A stretch of 64,000 nucleotides of DNA from Streptomyces sp. MZ04 (lineage in GTDB: Bacteria; Actinomycetota; Actinomycetes; Streptomycetales; Streptomycetaceae). Both the position numbers and the translations under genes were made by a program. Positions 49,865 through 57,687 of this stretch are shown in pieces; positions within the stretch are counted from its first letter, which is position 1, and each line of letters starts with the position of its first letter. The DNA is taken from assembly GCF_004684775.1 (NCBI RefSeq), contig NZ_SRIC01000006.1:17712-81711 (forward strand), read 5' to 3'. Below the pieces are notes generated by a model that was not told where the DNA came from, did not search any database, and saw only the letters and a program-made list of their open reading frames with translations.

Positions 49865-49884
49865 ACTTCAGGTCGGCCTGAAGT
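49865..49884. promoter_or_regulatory. MerR-type palindromic operator
   Basis: ACTTCAGGTCGGCCTGAAGT is a perfect 8+4+8 palindrome between the MerR gene and the MBL hydrolase. On the plus strand TTTACT (49862) and TATACC (49885) flank it, consistent with the within-spacer position of MerR sites. It probably controls both genes. Confidence 0.7.
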
Positions 49885-49938
49885 TATACCGTCCGGTCAT
49901 CGAAGGCGCCAGCCGATCGAGAGAGGGGCAACATCGCC

Positions 49939-50862
49939 ATGTCTGAAGCTGTGAGATCACCGACGCTGGCCGCGTGCTGCGGCGCGGTCGCAAGCCTGGC
50001 AACGGGTCTTGTCCGTCCCCGACGCCCCGACCAGCGGTTTCTACGCGGCTTGACCGACGCGGGGTTGCCGGACACGGCGGTATCGGTCACCGTGTCCGCA
50101 CTGCGACAGGTGCCACGGCCGGTGCCCACCGCGATGGTCGTGGAGGGGCGGCGGCAGCCACGGCGCATCATGAATGCGCTGCTGTCGTTCGTGATCACCC
50201 ACCCGGAAGCGACGTTCATCGTGGATCCGAGTGTCTGCCTGGATGCCCGCAGCCGCGCCATTGCCGAGCTGCCGGCATTCCTGCGGGTCGCGGTGCGTCC
50301 CCCGGCCGACACCGTCGCCACCGTTACCGCGCTGCGTGAGCGGCCGAGCTCCGACCTGGATTTCGCGCTGCCGACGCACGCGCACTGGGACCACGTGAGC
50401 GGGCTGCTCGATCTCCCCGAACTGCCGGTACATCTGCACCGCCGCGAACACAACTGGGTCATGCCAGGCCCTGTCGCACCCGTGGGTGGCGTCCGCGAGG
50501 CCCTGCGCGGCCGCGGCATCGTCCAGTACGAACTGGACGGCCCGCCGATCCTCACGTTTGCCGCCAGCCATGACCTCTTCGGCGATGGCTCCGTCGTGCT
50601 CGTCGACCTCGCCGGACACACCCCTGGCAGCGTCGGAGTTCTGGCGCACACGGCAACGGGCTGGGTGCTGCTCGCCGGCGACGCCGCCTGGCACACCGAC
50701 CAAATCGACCTCATCCGTCAAAAGGCCGGCTACCCCGGTGAGCTCGCCGACGAAGACCGCGACGAGACCTTCCGGACGCTGCACCGCCTGTACGCCGTCA
50801 AGGACCGAGTCGCGATCATCCCGACGCACGACCACCACGCGGCCCAGCAGCTGCCGACGTGA
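49939..50862 (+). CDS. MBL-fold metallohydrolase
   Basis: Predicted 307-residue metallo-beta-lactamase-fold hydrolase. The metal motif T146-H-A-H-W-D-H152 is complete, with further ligands in DLAGHTPGSVG and LAGDAAWH and the last His in IPTHDHHA. Residues 1-110 are an unusual N-terminal region with VEGRRQPRRIMNALLSFVITHPEATFIVDPSVCLDARSR, typical of the lactonase-like branch. It is divergent from the MerR gene and shares its palindrome. Substrate unknown. Confidence 0.88.
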   Translation: MSEAVRSPTLAACCGAVASLATGLVRPRRPDQRFLRGLTDAGLPDTAVSVTVSALRQVPRPVPTAMVVEGRRQPRRIMNALLSFVITHPEATFIVDPSVCLDARSRAIAELPAFLRVAVRPPADTVATVTALRERPSSDLDFALPTHAHWDHVSGLLDLPELPVHLHRREHNWVMPGPVAPVGGVREALRGRGIVQYELDGPPILTFAASHDLFGDGSVVLVDLAGHTPGSVGVLAHTATGWVLLAGDAAWHTDQIDLIRQKAGYPGELADEDRDETFRTLHRLYAVKDRVAIIPTHDHHAAQQLPT

Positions 50863-51164
50863 TCACTCAGAATGCCTCCTGCGGGCACGCAGGCTGGTCG
50901 TCCGGCGCATACGGGCCGGTCCGATCCCGGTAATCCTGCTCGGGGGGCGAGGAACATCGGCGTCAGATCCTGACCTTGTTCGCTCTGTGAACACCGTGCC
51001 TCAGATGGTGCGTTACCTGTCGAGACGTGGTCCGGATGGTGTGTGAAGCGCCCGGTTGTCTGCGGTACAGCGTCGATATCTGTGGGGTGACGTTTCTTGA
51101 TCGACATGCGCTGTGTTCAGCAGGGCCGGTATGGCCGGTCCGCAGATGCAGGGAAGGAGCGCAT
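50863..51164. other. 302-base gap without a recognised gene
   Basis: No coding sequence, strong hairpin or repeat was recognised. It must contain the promoter of the secreted beta-propeller gene; GAAGGAG at about 51153 is that gene's ribosome-binding site. Confidence 0.4.
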
Positions 51165-52097
51165 GTGCGCTTCACACACGCTGCGTTGACAGTCGGGCTC
51201 GCGGTTACGACGAGCCTGTCGCTGGCGGGGACCGCCGGCGCGGAGGGAACGGTAGGGGCGGGCCGGATCACCGCCACGGACTACTCCGCGGGGTCCCCCG
51301 CCACCGTCGCGCTGGACCCGGCGACCGGCTCCGTCACCACCACGTTCGCCCAGGCCGCGGAAGACGGGGTCCTCGCGGCCAAGGGCCCCCGGGTGGCGTA
51401 CATCCAACGCCGGGATACGTGCATACCGCAGACCGAAGGGTGCATGTACGCCCGCGACCTGGTGATCGCCGACGCCGACGGCAGCGACCGGCGCGTCCTG
51501 GCCGAGGGCGTCCAGCCCGAAGACGCCACCGCGCCGTACGTCGGACACCCTGACTGGTCTCCGAGCGGTAAGCGGATCGTCTACGACAGCCCACGCGGCC
51601 TGGAGTGGATCGCCACGGACGGCACCGGTGCCGAGGTGCTCACCTCCGGCAGCCGCGGCACGTTCTCGCCGGACGGCCGGAGCATCGCCTTCCTGAAGGC
51701 CACCTCGTACGACACGCCTGACGGCGTGGAGTACGGCTCCGACGTCTACACCCTGGACCTGGCCACCCGCGAGGTCCGCGCCGTCACAACCGATCACCAG
51801 GCGTGGTCGACGGCCGCTGATCGGTCCCCCGACGGGCAGCGCGTCGTCCACTCCGCCGGGCACGGCCTGCGCATCACGGACGTGGCGACCGCCGCCGCCA
51901 CCGAGCCGCAGTGGCCGTCGCCCCTCTCCAGCATCCAGAATCCGGTCTTCTCCCCCGACGGCAGCCGGATCGCCTTCACCGCCGTCGACGACTCCGCCGG
52001 CACAAGCGGCGCCTACGTCGTCGATGCCGCCGACGGAGGGAACCTCCGCGTGCTCACCGACCGTCCCGTGACCCTCACGGACTGGCTGGCCAACTAG
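51165..52097 (+). CDS. secreted TolB-like beta-propeller protein (PD40 repeats)
   Basis: Predicted 310-residue exported protein. A Sec signal peptide (about residues 1-28, ending AGTAGAEG) precedes a propeller built of PD40-type blades: HPDWSPSGKRIVYDS, GTFSPDGRSIAFLK, DRSPDGQRVVHSA and NPVFSPDGSRIAFTA. A CIPQTEGC pair could form a disulfide. GTG at 51165 has GAAGGAG about six bases upstream; the ATG at 51163 is out of frame. Such proteins usually bind partners; no function is known. Confidence 0.85.
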   Translation: MRFTHAALTVGLAVTTSLSLAGTAGAEGTVGAGRITATDYSAGSPATVALDPATGSVTTTFAQAAEDGVLAAKGPRVAYIQRRDTCIPQTEGCMYARDLVIADADGSDRRVLAEGVQPEDATAPYVGHPDWSPSGKRIVYDSPRGLEWIATDGTGAEVLTSGSRGTFSPDGRSIAFLKATSYDTPDGVEYGSDVYTLDLATREVRAVTTDHQAWSTAADRSPDGQRVVHSAGHGLRITDVATAAATEPQWPSPLSSIQNPVFSPDGSRIAFTAVDDSAGTSGAYVVDAADGGNLRVLTDRPVTLTDWLAN

Positions 52098-52131
52098 AGC
52101 CGCAGGGCTCCGGCCCCGGCGGAGGCTTACG

Positions 52132-52197
52132 GCACGACGATCTTGAAAACCGTCGTGGCAGCGATGTCTCCGTGGGTTCAAATCCCGCACCCACAGC
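52132..52197 (+). pseudogene. tRNA-Ser 3' fragment (UGA anticodon), possible attachment-site remnant
   Basis: An anticodon arm ACGAT-CTTGAAA-ACCGT (anticodon TGA at 52144-52146) is followed by a variable region, a T arm GTGGG-TTCAAAT-CCCGC and an acceptor strand ACCCAC. The 5' acceptor strand and D arm are missing. There is one mismatch in the anticodon stem (A-C) and a T-G in the T stem. The GAACGGCC hairpin typical after Streptomyces tRNA genes follows. It cannot be a working tRNA. Confidence 0.6.
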
Positions 52198-52201
52198 AGA
52201 T

Positions 52202-52240
52202 GAACGGCCCCTGACCAGGTGAATCGATCGGAGGCCGTTC
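52202..52240 (+). terminator. hairpin after the tRNA fragment
   Basis: GAACGGCC (52202-52209) pairs with GGCCGTTC (52233-52240). Similar hairpins often follow tRNA genes in Streptomyces. Confidence 0.6.
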
Positions 52241-52348
52241 TCATGTGCGTTGTCCGTCAACCACCGTGGTTCCCCGTCAGCTTCCGGTCGACCGGGCATG
52301 GCAGGGGCACGGTCATCTTGATGGTCTACTGGGAGACCGCGCACCACG

Positions 52349-52504
52349 GTGCGCAAGCTCAAGGCCGAGGCTGATCACGACGCCACGAGCGTGGTCGGCG
52401 GCGGCAAGCGGTTCTTCCCCGACGGCGTGCGCCTCGATCTCGCGCTGGTCGAGGAGCGTGCCTTCGACAGCGGACTGATCTACGCGCGCTACCGGACCCG
52501 CTGA
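52349..52504 (+). other. hypothetical coding fragment
   Basis: From GTG 52349 the frame reads VRKLKAEADHDATSVVGGGK and ends ...DSGLIYARYRTR before TGA at 52504, overlapping the end of the convergent fusion gene by 16 bases. The composition looks protein-like, but there is no ribosome-binding site and no recognised domain. It may be the tail of a lost gene. Confidence 0.25.
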
Positions 52505-54003
52505 GCCGCGGGGCCGGTGACGAGGTACTGCGGACCGTGACCGGTGCGGGCACGCTCGACGGCTTCAAGGCGGGCGAAGGGTACGTCGCCCATCAGGCGC
52601 CGCCACTCGTCGAGATCGTGGATGGCCCACAGGTCATGCTCGGCAGGGTCGAGGCGGATCTGACGGAGTTGCTCGGTGGTGATGTTCCCGCCGTCGAAGA
52701 TGAAGCCGATCTTGCCCAACGGCCAGCGGGGTCCCGGGTGGAGGTAGTGCGTCAGCAGCAGGCGGGGCGTGCCCTGGCCGAGTTCGAGTCCGGTCTCCTC
52801 GGCCGCCTCTCGACGCGCCGTCTCCAGGGGGTCTTCGCCGGCGTCGGCGTTGCCGCCGGGAAACTGCCAGAGCCGGTTGCCGTACACCGAGCGCAGCTGA
52901 ACGGGCCGATCGTCTTCGTCGCGGACGTACAAGCAGCCGTACACCGTGTGGTGGGGCACCGTCTTCACGTACGCGGCCGGTGTCATGGGCAGCGGATGGC
53001 CCGCACGTCCGTGACGGTGATCGAACTCAAAGGCCAGAACGCTCAGTTGCTCTTTGGCCGGAGGGTAGACGGTGCGGAGAGCTTCGCGTAGTTCCTCGCG
53101 TGAGGCGTCGGGGTCGATGCGGCGGGGATCGTGCGCGTCGAGCAGCTCGTCGAAGGACGTGTACGCCGTGATCCGCCGTGCGATGACATCGAGGTACCGG
53201 CCGCTGTCTCGGTCGTGGAAGACGATCGTGTCGCCCTCTTCGACTGACCGCTTCGCGGGGGTGCTCACGCGCACCTCGATCGTCTTTCGACCTGCCTCCA
53301 CTTGGCCGTAGTGGCGAGGCAGCAGATGCATGTGGTGCTCTCGAGCCCCGCCCTTCACCGCCGGGCCGGGCGTGCGGGCCGATGGCGGCGGTGCGGAGTG
53401 CGTGGAGTGCTGTGCTGGAAGACTGCTCGCCGTGTCCGGGCCGCGCAGGATCACGAAGGCGAGGCCCTCGCTGTCGTGGCGCTCGGTGGTAGGCCAGGCT
53501 GTCTGCAGGTGGGTGAGGTCGTCTTCGTCGAGCGCGATGTCACGCCGCTCCGCGGGGGTGTCCGCGGCGAGTGGCGCGATGACCACGAGCGCGCCGCCGG
53601 GGCGCAGACGGCGGCCGAGGGCGTGCAGGGTGCGGTCGCGGTGGGTCAGGAACGGATATACGAACCGGAGAGTGATGACGTCGTATCCGTCGGCGTGGAG
53701 AGAGGCCCAGTCGTCGTTCTCGATGTCCAGGTGCATCCATCGGGCGGCGGCTGTCGTATGGGTGGCGGCTGCTTCGGCCAGGGCGTTGTCGGACCAGTCG
53801 ACGGCGTCGACGGAGTAGCCGAGCGAGGACAGGTATGCGGCGAGGTCCCCGACGCCGCATCCGACGTCGAGGGCCCGGCCTTGAGCCGGGGCCGGCAGGC
53901 GCTGGGCAAGCAGTGACCGCTCATCGTCGGCGAGTTGGCGGTACCGGCGGCCGTCGGCGTAGCCGGTGTTCCATTCGTCCTGCGTGCTGAACACGAGGGA
54001 CAC
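52489..54003 (-). CDS. three-domain fusion: SAM methyltransferase, ASCH domain, Nudix hydrolase
   Basis: Predicted 504-residue protein. Domain 1 (about 1-200) is a class I methyltransferase with motif I LDVGCGVGD at 45-53. Domain 2 (about 225-325) is an ASCH domain: HLLPRHYGQVEAGRKTIEVRVSTPAKRSVEEGDTIVFHDR. Domain 3 (about 345-480) is a Nudix hydrolase with an intact box, G-NADAG-E-DPLETAR-REAAEETGL. The linker 200-222 is Ser/Pro-rich. GTG at 54003 has AAAGG upstream. ASCH domains bind RNA or modified nucleosides; combined with methylation and pyrophosphohydrolysis this suggests work on a nucleotide or RNA-related metabolite. The fusion is in one frame without frameshift. Confidence 0.87.
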   Translation of the reverse strand: MSLVFSTQDEWNTGYADGRRYRQLADDERSLLAQRLPAPAQGRALDVGCGVGDLAAYLSSLGYSVDAVDWSDNALAEAAATHTTAAARWMHLDIENDDWASLHADGYDVITLRFVYPFLTHRDRTLHALGRRLRPGGALVVIAPLAADTPAERRDIALDEDDLTHLQTAWPTTERHDSEGLAFVILRGPDTASSLPAQHSTHSAPPPSARTPGPAVKGGAREHHMHLLPRHYGQVEAGRKTIEVRVSTPAKRSVEEGDTIVFHDRDSGRYLDVIARRITAYTSFDELLDAHDPRRIDPDASREELREALRTVYPPAKEQLSVLAFEFDHRHGRAGHPLPMTPAAYVKTVPHHTVYGCLYVRDEDDRPVQLRSVYGNRLWQFPGGNADAGEDPLETARREAAEETGLELGQGTPRLLLTHYLHPGPRWPLGKIGFIFDGGNITTEQLRQIRLDPAEHDLWAIHDLDEWRRLMGDVPFARLEAVERARTGHGPQYLVTGPAAQRVR

Positions 54004-54134
54004 CTACCTTTCTGAACTGGCATGGCACGGGGCGTGCCAGCCGGGACCCTGCGCCCCGTGCAGTACACCTCCAACGCGCCTACGCGCTGCCCGGCGGCGG
54101 CTTTGGAAGGGCAACAGAAGTCGGCGATGCAGCC

Positions 54135-56015
54135 TCACCGGTCCTTGGCCAAGGAGAGGAGTTCCGCGAACAGACCGCCGGCGTTGCCTAGTTGGTCGTA
54201 CGAACCCTGCTCAGTGACGCGTCCGCGCTCCATCACCACCACCCGGTCGGCGATCTTGGTGTTCTCCAGCTGGTGAGTGACGACGATCGTGATCCGATCG
54301 CCGGCAACCCTCTTGATCTCCTCGAAGATCTGGTGCTCACCGCGCGCGTCCATCTGCGAGGTCGGCTCGTCCAGGATCAACAAGTCCGGCCGGCGATAGA
54401 TCGCGCGGGAGCAGGCCAGCCTCTGCCACTGGCCGCCGGACAGTTCGGCGCCGCCGAAGACCTCGCGTGCCAGCAGGGTGTCGAGGCCGTCGGGAAGTTC
54501 CTCCACTGCTTCGCGCATGCCGACGGAATCGATCGCGTCCCATACGGGGCCGTCGTCGAAGGTGCGGGGCTGGCCGAGCGTCACGTTCTCGCGGATGCGT
54601 AGGGGCCACTGAGCGAAGAGTTGGGGCACGAGTCCGGTCCGCTGCCAGACGGTGTTCTGGTCGAGGCCGGCCAGGTCGGTGCCGTTCCACGCGACGCTTC
54701 CCTTGTCTGACAGGTAGATGCCGGTGATCAGGCGGAGCAGTGTCGACTTGCCGCTACCGTTCTCACCCACGATGGCGAGGATCTCGCCGCGGCGCAGGGT
54801 GAGGGAGACCCCGTTGACGGCGGGCGCATCCTTGCCGGGGTACTGGTAGACGACGTCGTCGAGGCGGATCTCCTCCACTGGTGCCTGGATGGTCGACTCG
54901 CCACGGTTCGGGGCGCGTTTGGCGGCTTCGTCGAGGAAGGTCTGCATGTCGGTGAGGTACAGGCTCGTGTGGAAGAGGGCGGCGCCGTTGACGACGACCT
55001 GGGCGAGCGCGGCGAGCGTGGTCTGCACGGCGACGACGGCAGTAGCCGCGACCGCTTCGGCGACTCGGCCGGTGATGGCCAGCCAGGCGAGTGCGGCCCA
55101 CGTCAGGACGAGGAAGACGCCGCCGGCGAGGGAGGAGCCGAGGGCAATGCGCAGGGTGCGCGGTGCGACAGAGAGGAGTCGGCGGTCGATGCGATCGGAC
55201 AGGTACTGGTACCAGAACAGGAGATAGTCGGTCATGCCGTTGGCGCGGACTTCGTCGCCGTGCTTGGGGGTAGTGGCCCACCAGCGCATCATGTGGCGCA
55301 CGTTACGGTCGGAGATATTCGCGTAGTGCATCTCGTAGTCCACGCGCGCGGACAGGACCGCACCGATGCCGGCGGGCAGTACGGCGAGCAACAGCAGAGG
55401 CAGCATCGACCAGTGAAGGGCGGACAGCACACCGCTGGCCGCGATCATCCTGATCAGTGCGGACATGAACCTCTGGGCGTCGTTGACCATCACGTGGGTG
55501 CGGATGACGCCCATCTCGGCGGCCTCTTGCCGGTCGGTGAACCCGTCCTGCGCGTAGGCGGTGGCTTCGACCCGGCACACGGCCTCGACGAGCCCGGTGT
55601 CGGCGTACGTGGTCAGCGGCGGAGTCAACCGGCGGTCTGCGTAGGAGGAGAGGGCGCTGGACAGGCGGCCCAGGGCCGCCATCCCGGCAACGACGAGGAG
55701 GGCGGGCAGGGCCTGGTGGAGGCGGTCGGATGCGGTGTCGCCGGAGAGGATCGGCTGCATGGCGCGGGCGGTCGCGGTGAGCCCGACCGCGGCAGCCGCA
55801 CCTGTGATCACCTGGCAGGCCATGAGGAGGAGAACGGCCTGGCGGTCGAGTTTCCATGCCATGTGCCAGATGCGTCGGAGCACGGACGGCAGGCGGGCGC
55901 ACATGTGCTGGAAGGACACGTCGCCGAGCGGGTTGATGGAGTACTCGCCGCTGTAGTGGATCTCTGCTGGGGGTGGAGGCGGTGGCGTTGCTGTCTCCTT
56001 CGTGTCGTGGCTCAT
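54135..56015 (-). CDS. ABC exporter, fused membrane and ATPase domains
   Basis: Predicted 626-residue half-transporter. The N-terminal tail has a PPPPPP run; about six membrane helices follow (residues 60-340), then an ATPase with Walker A VGENGSGKST, Q-loop VPQLFAQWP, signature LSGGQWQRLACSRA, Walker B LLILDEPTSQMD and the H-loop VTHQ. It resembles exporters found in peptide and small natural-product clusters. The start overlaps the Nudix stop (ATGA at 56012). Cargo unknown; the flanking methyltransferase fusion and kinase-like gene may form one functional group. Confidence 0.9.
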   Translation of the reverse strand: MSHDTKETATPPPPPPAEIHYSGEYSINPLGDVSFQHMCARLPSVLRRIWHMAWKLDRQAVLLLMACQVITGAAAAVGLTATARAMQPILSGDTASDRLHQALPALLVVAGMAALGRLSSALSSYADRRLTPPLTTYADTGLVEAVCRVEATAYAQDGFTDRQEAAEMGVIRTHVMVNDAQRFMSALIRMIAASGVLSALHWSMLPLLLLAVLPAGIGAVLSARVDYEMHYANISDRNVRHMMRWWATTPKHGDEVRANGMTDYLLFWYQYLSDRIDRRLLSVAPRTLRIALGSSLAGGVFLVLTWAALAWLAITGRVAEAVAATAVVAVQTTLAALAQVVVNGAALFHTSLYLTDMQTFLDEAAKRAPNRGESTIQAPVEEIRLDDVVYQYPGKDAPAVNGVSLTLRRGEILAIVGENGSGKSTLLRLITGIYLSDKGSVAWNGTDLAGLDQNTVWQRTGLVPQLFAQWPLRIRENVTLGQPRTFDDGPVWDAIDSVGMREAVEELPDGLDTLLAREVFGGAELSGGQWQRLACSRAIYRRPDLLILDEPTSQMDARGEHQIFEEIKRVAGDRITIVVTHQLENTKIADRVVVMERGRVTEQGSYDQLGNAGGLFAELLSLAKDR

Positions 56016-56497
56016 CGGCCGACCTCCTCCGTACCTTCGAGGTGGCCCGGCCCTCGCGCGGGATCGGCGGCGGCGCGCACGGCCGCCGTGAGCAACCCTG
56101 CATTCGTCTCGTCCATGACGGCGAGGGCTGATGTCGGCTGCCACCAGTCCCACCCGAGCAGTTCGCCCGCGGGCACCGTGATGTGGTCATACGCAGCGGG
56201 CTCGATGCGCCCGGCGAACACATACAGGTGGCAGCCGAGCCCGTCCAGTGGGCCGGGCAGCCACTGCACGGCGAGGAGCCGGCTGACCTGGACGGGAACT
56301 CCGACTTCCGCAAGCCCCTCCCGCGCGCAGCACGCACGCGGGCTCTCTCCTCCATACGGGCCGTCCTCGCGCTGGATCAGGGCGGCTGCTGCGGAGTTGC
56401 TCACGGCCCGTTCCTTGGGCGCGTCAGCTCTGGCAGTGAGTCGAGATGAAGGGGGAGCCGTGTGCTCGCATGCGGCGTCAGAAGAGTTCAACTGCAT
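56012..56497 (-). CDS. Nudix-family protein with incomplete Nudix box
   Basis: Predicted 161-residue protein. SAAAALIQREDGPY is the usual first strand of Streptomyces Nudix hydrolases, but it runs straight into GGESPRACCAREGLAEVGVPV. About 20 residues (the second strand and the start of the G-x5-E motif) are missing, and REUxEE reads REGLAE, lacking the first metal-binding Glu of the EE pair. The later LLAVQWLPGP...VFAGRI part is normal. It is probably inactive as a hydrolase. ATG 56497 is used; GTG 56404 is an alternative. It is coupled to the exporter gene. Confidence 0.7.
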   Translation of the reverse strand: MQLNSSDAACEHTAPPSSRLTARADAPKERAVSNSAAAALIQREDGPYGGESPRACCAREGLAEVGVPVQVSRLLAVQWLPGPLDGLGCHLYVFAGRIEPAAYDHITVPAGELLGWDWWQPTSALAVMDETNAGLLTAAVRAAADPARGPGHLEGTEEVGR

Positions 56498-56830
56498 GTC
56501 TCCTAGGCTGAGTTGGCGAACAGGCTGTCGATGTCGGAGTAACGACCCCGGCGCCGTTTTCGAACACACGTGTTTCAGACGGGCCGAGAACCCGGTGCGT
56601 GCGGCGTGCCGAGTGCACGTATCCCTGCGTTACGGCGGCCGCCCTTGACCCGCTGGTGGCCGAAACGCCGAGCTTGATACGGGAGTGGCGGACGAGGATT
56701 TGGACCGGGATTTGGACCGTCCCGGACAACGGCACGATGACGGCGAAGCGGATCAAGGTGGGCGCCCAGGCCGCCTCGCCGGAAGAACCCGCGGTGGCTC
56801 TGATGGGCCGGTAGCCACGTGGCGTGACTG
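56498..56830. other. 333-base gap with a doubtful small frame
   Basis: A plus frame from 56599 to 56814 (MRRAECTYPCVTAAALDP...) is open but unrecognised. It contains a 12-base direct duplication, GGATTTGGACCG twice (about 56697-56720), encoding RIWTGIWTV. Otherwise nothing is identified. Confidence 0.3.
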
Positions 56831-57649
56831 TTGAAGGAAGCGAGCTGCCCCCGACGGACAAATCTGCCGGCCGTGGCGGACGCCTACGCGCTCGGCGAGG
56901 TCCCCTCGGTGCGGTATCTCGCCGAGGGCTTGCTGAACCGGAACTGGAAGATCACCACCGACCAGGGCACCTTCGCCCTCAAGGAAGTCGTCAACACCCC
57001 GGTGGACAAACTGCTCCGCAGTCTCACGGTGCTCTCTGCGCTGGAAGCTGCCGGTCTCCCGGTGTGCGCACCACACCTGAGCCCAGCGTCCGAACCACTG
57101 GTGACCGTCGGAGACCGCAGTTACTGCCTGCTTCCGTTGGTAGAAGGCAACCCTGCCGTCCCGCTCGGGCCGGTGGGCGAACGGCCCAGGGCCAAGGTCA
57201 CGGCGCCCAAGGCCGCGCTCGCCGAGGCCGACCGTTTTCTCGGGGGCATCGCGCAATGGGAAGCGCCTGATGCGTTCGACCAGGCGACGGAGCCCGCATT
57301 GCACCAGCGCAAGAAGCTCATCGCCGAGAACGCCGACCAGGGCCCGGTGGACGAGGCTCCCCGCGGGCGGTGGGGCTGGACCCACGGCGACTTCCAGCCC
57401 TTGAACGTGCTGTGGCGCCAGGGCGCTGTCGTGTCCGCCTTCGTCACCGGGTACCGGTCGCAGCGCGACCTGGCCGACGCGGACCTGACGGATGCGGTCG
57501 AGCGGCTGTGGTGGAAGCGGCTGACGGACTACTGGCAGCTCCAGTTCCACTACGACAAGCACGACTTCGGCGCCGATGCGCTGTGGGGAGGCAGGAGTTA
57601 CCGCGTAAACCGGTCCCGGCGCCGAGCGGACCGAGCGGAAGGCGCCTGA
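56831..57649 (+). CDS. APH-type phosphotransferase with internal deletion
   Basis: Predicted 272-residue protein. The N-lobe (VRYLAEGLLNRNWKITTDQGTFALKEV), the catalytic loop WTHGDFQPLNVLW and the C-terminal WWKRLTDYWQLQFHYD match choline-kinase/aminoglycoside-phosphotransferase-like proteins. After QGAVVSA the expected metal-binding DWD(R/K) segment and following helices (about 40 residues) are absent; the text jumps to FVTGYRSQRDLADADL. The frame is intact. Without the metal aspartate, kinase activity is unlikely. TTG 56831 is the longest start; GTG 56873 is possible. It ends inside a strong terminator. Confidence 0.7.
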   Translation: MKEASCPRRTNLPAVADAYALGEVPSVRYLAEGLLNRNWKITTDQGTFALKEVVNTPVDKLLRSLTVLSALEAAGLPVCAPHLSPASEPLVTVGDRSYCLLPLVEGNPAVPLGPVGERPRAKVTAPKAALAEADRFLGGIAQWEAPDAFDQATEPALHQRKKLIAENADQGPVDEAPRGRWGWTHGDFQPLNVLWRQGAVVSAFVTGYRSQRDLADADLTDAVERLWWKRLTDYWQLQFHYDKHDFGADALWGGRSYRVNRSRRRADRAEGA

Positions 57650-57680
57650 CGGGCAAAAGACCAGGTCAGGCGCCTTTTTT
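57639..57680. terminator. strong intrinsic terminator between convergent genes
   Basis: AAGGCGCCTGAC (57639-57650) pairs perfectly with GTCAGGCGCCTT (57665-57676), followed by TTTT. It overlaps the kinase stop codon and lies eight bases beyond the aldehyde dehydrogenase stop. Confidence 0.92.
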
Positions 57681-57687
57681 CATGCCC

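Noticed and set aside
52090..52200. A complete tRNA gene
   Set aside because: No 5' acceptor strand or D arm can be found that pairs with ACCCAC; only the 3' half is present.
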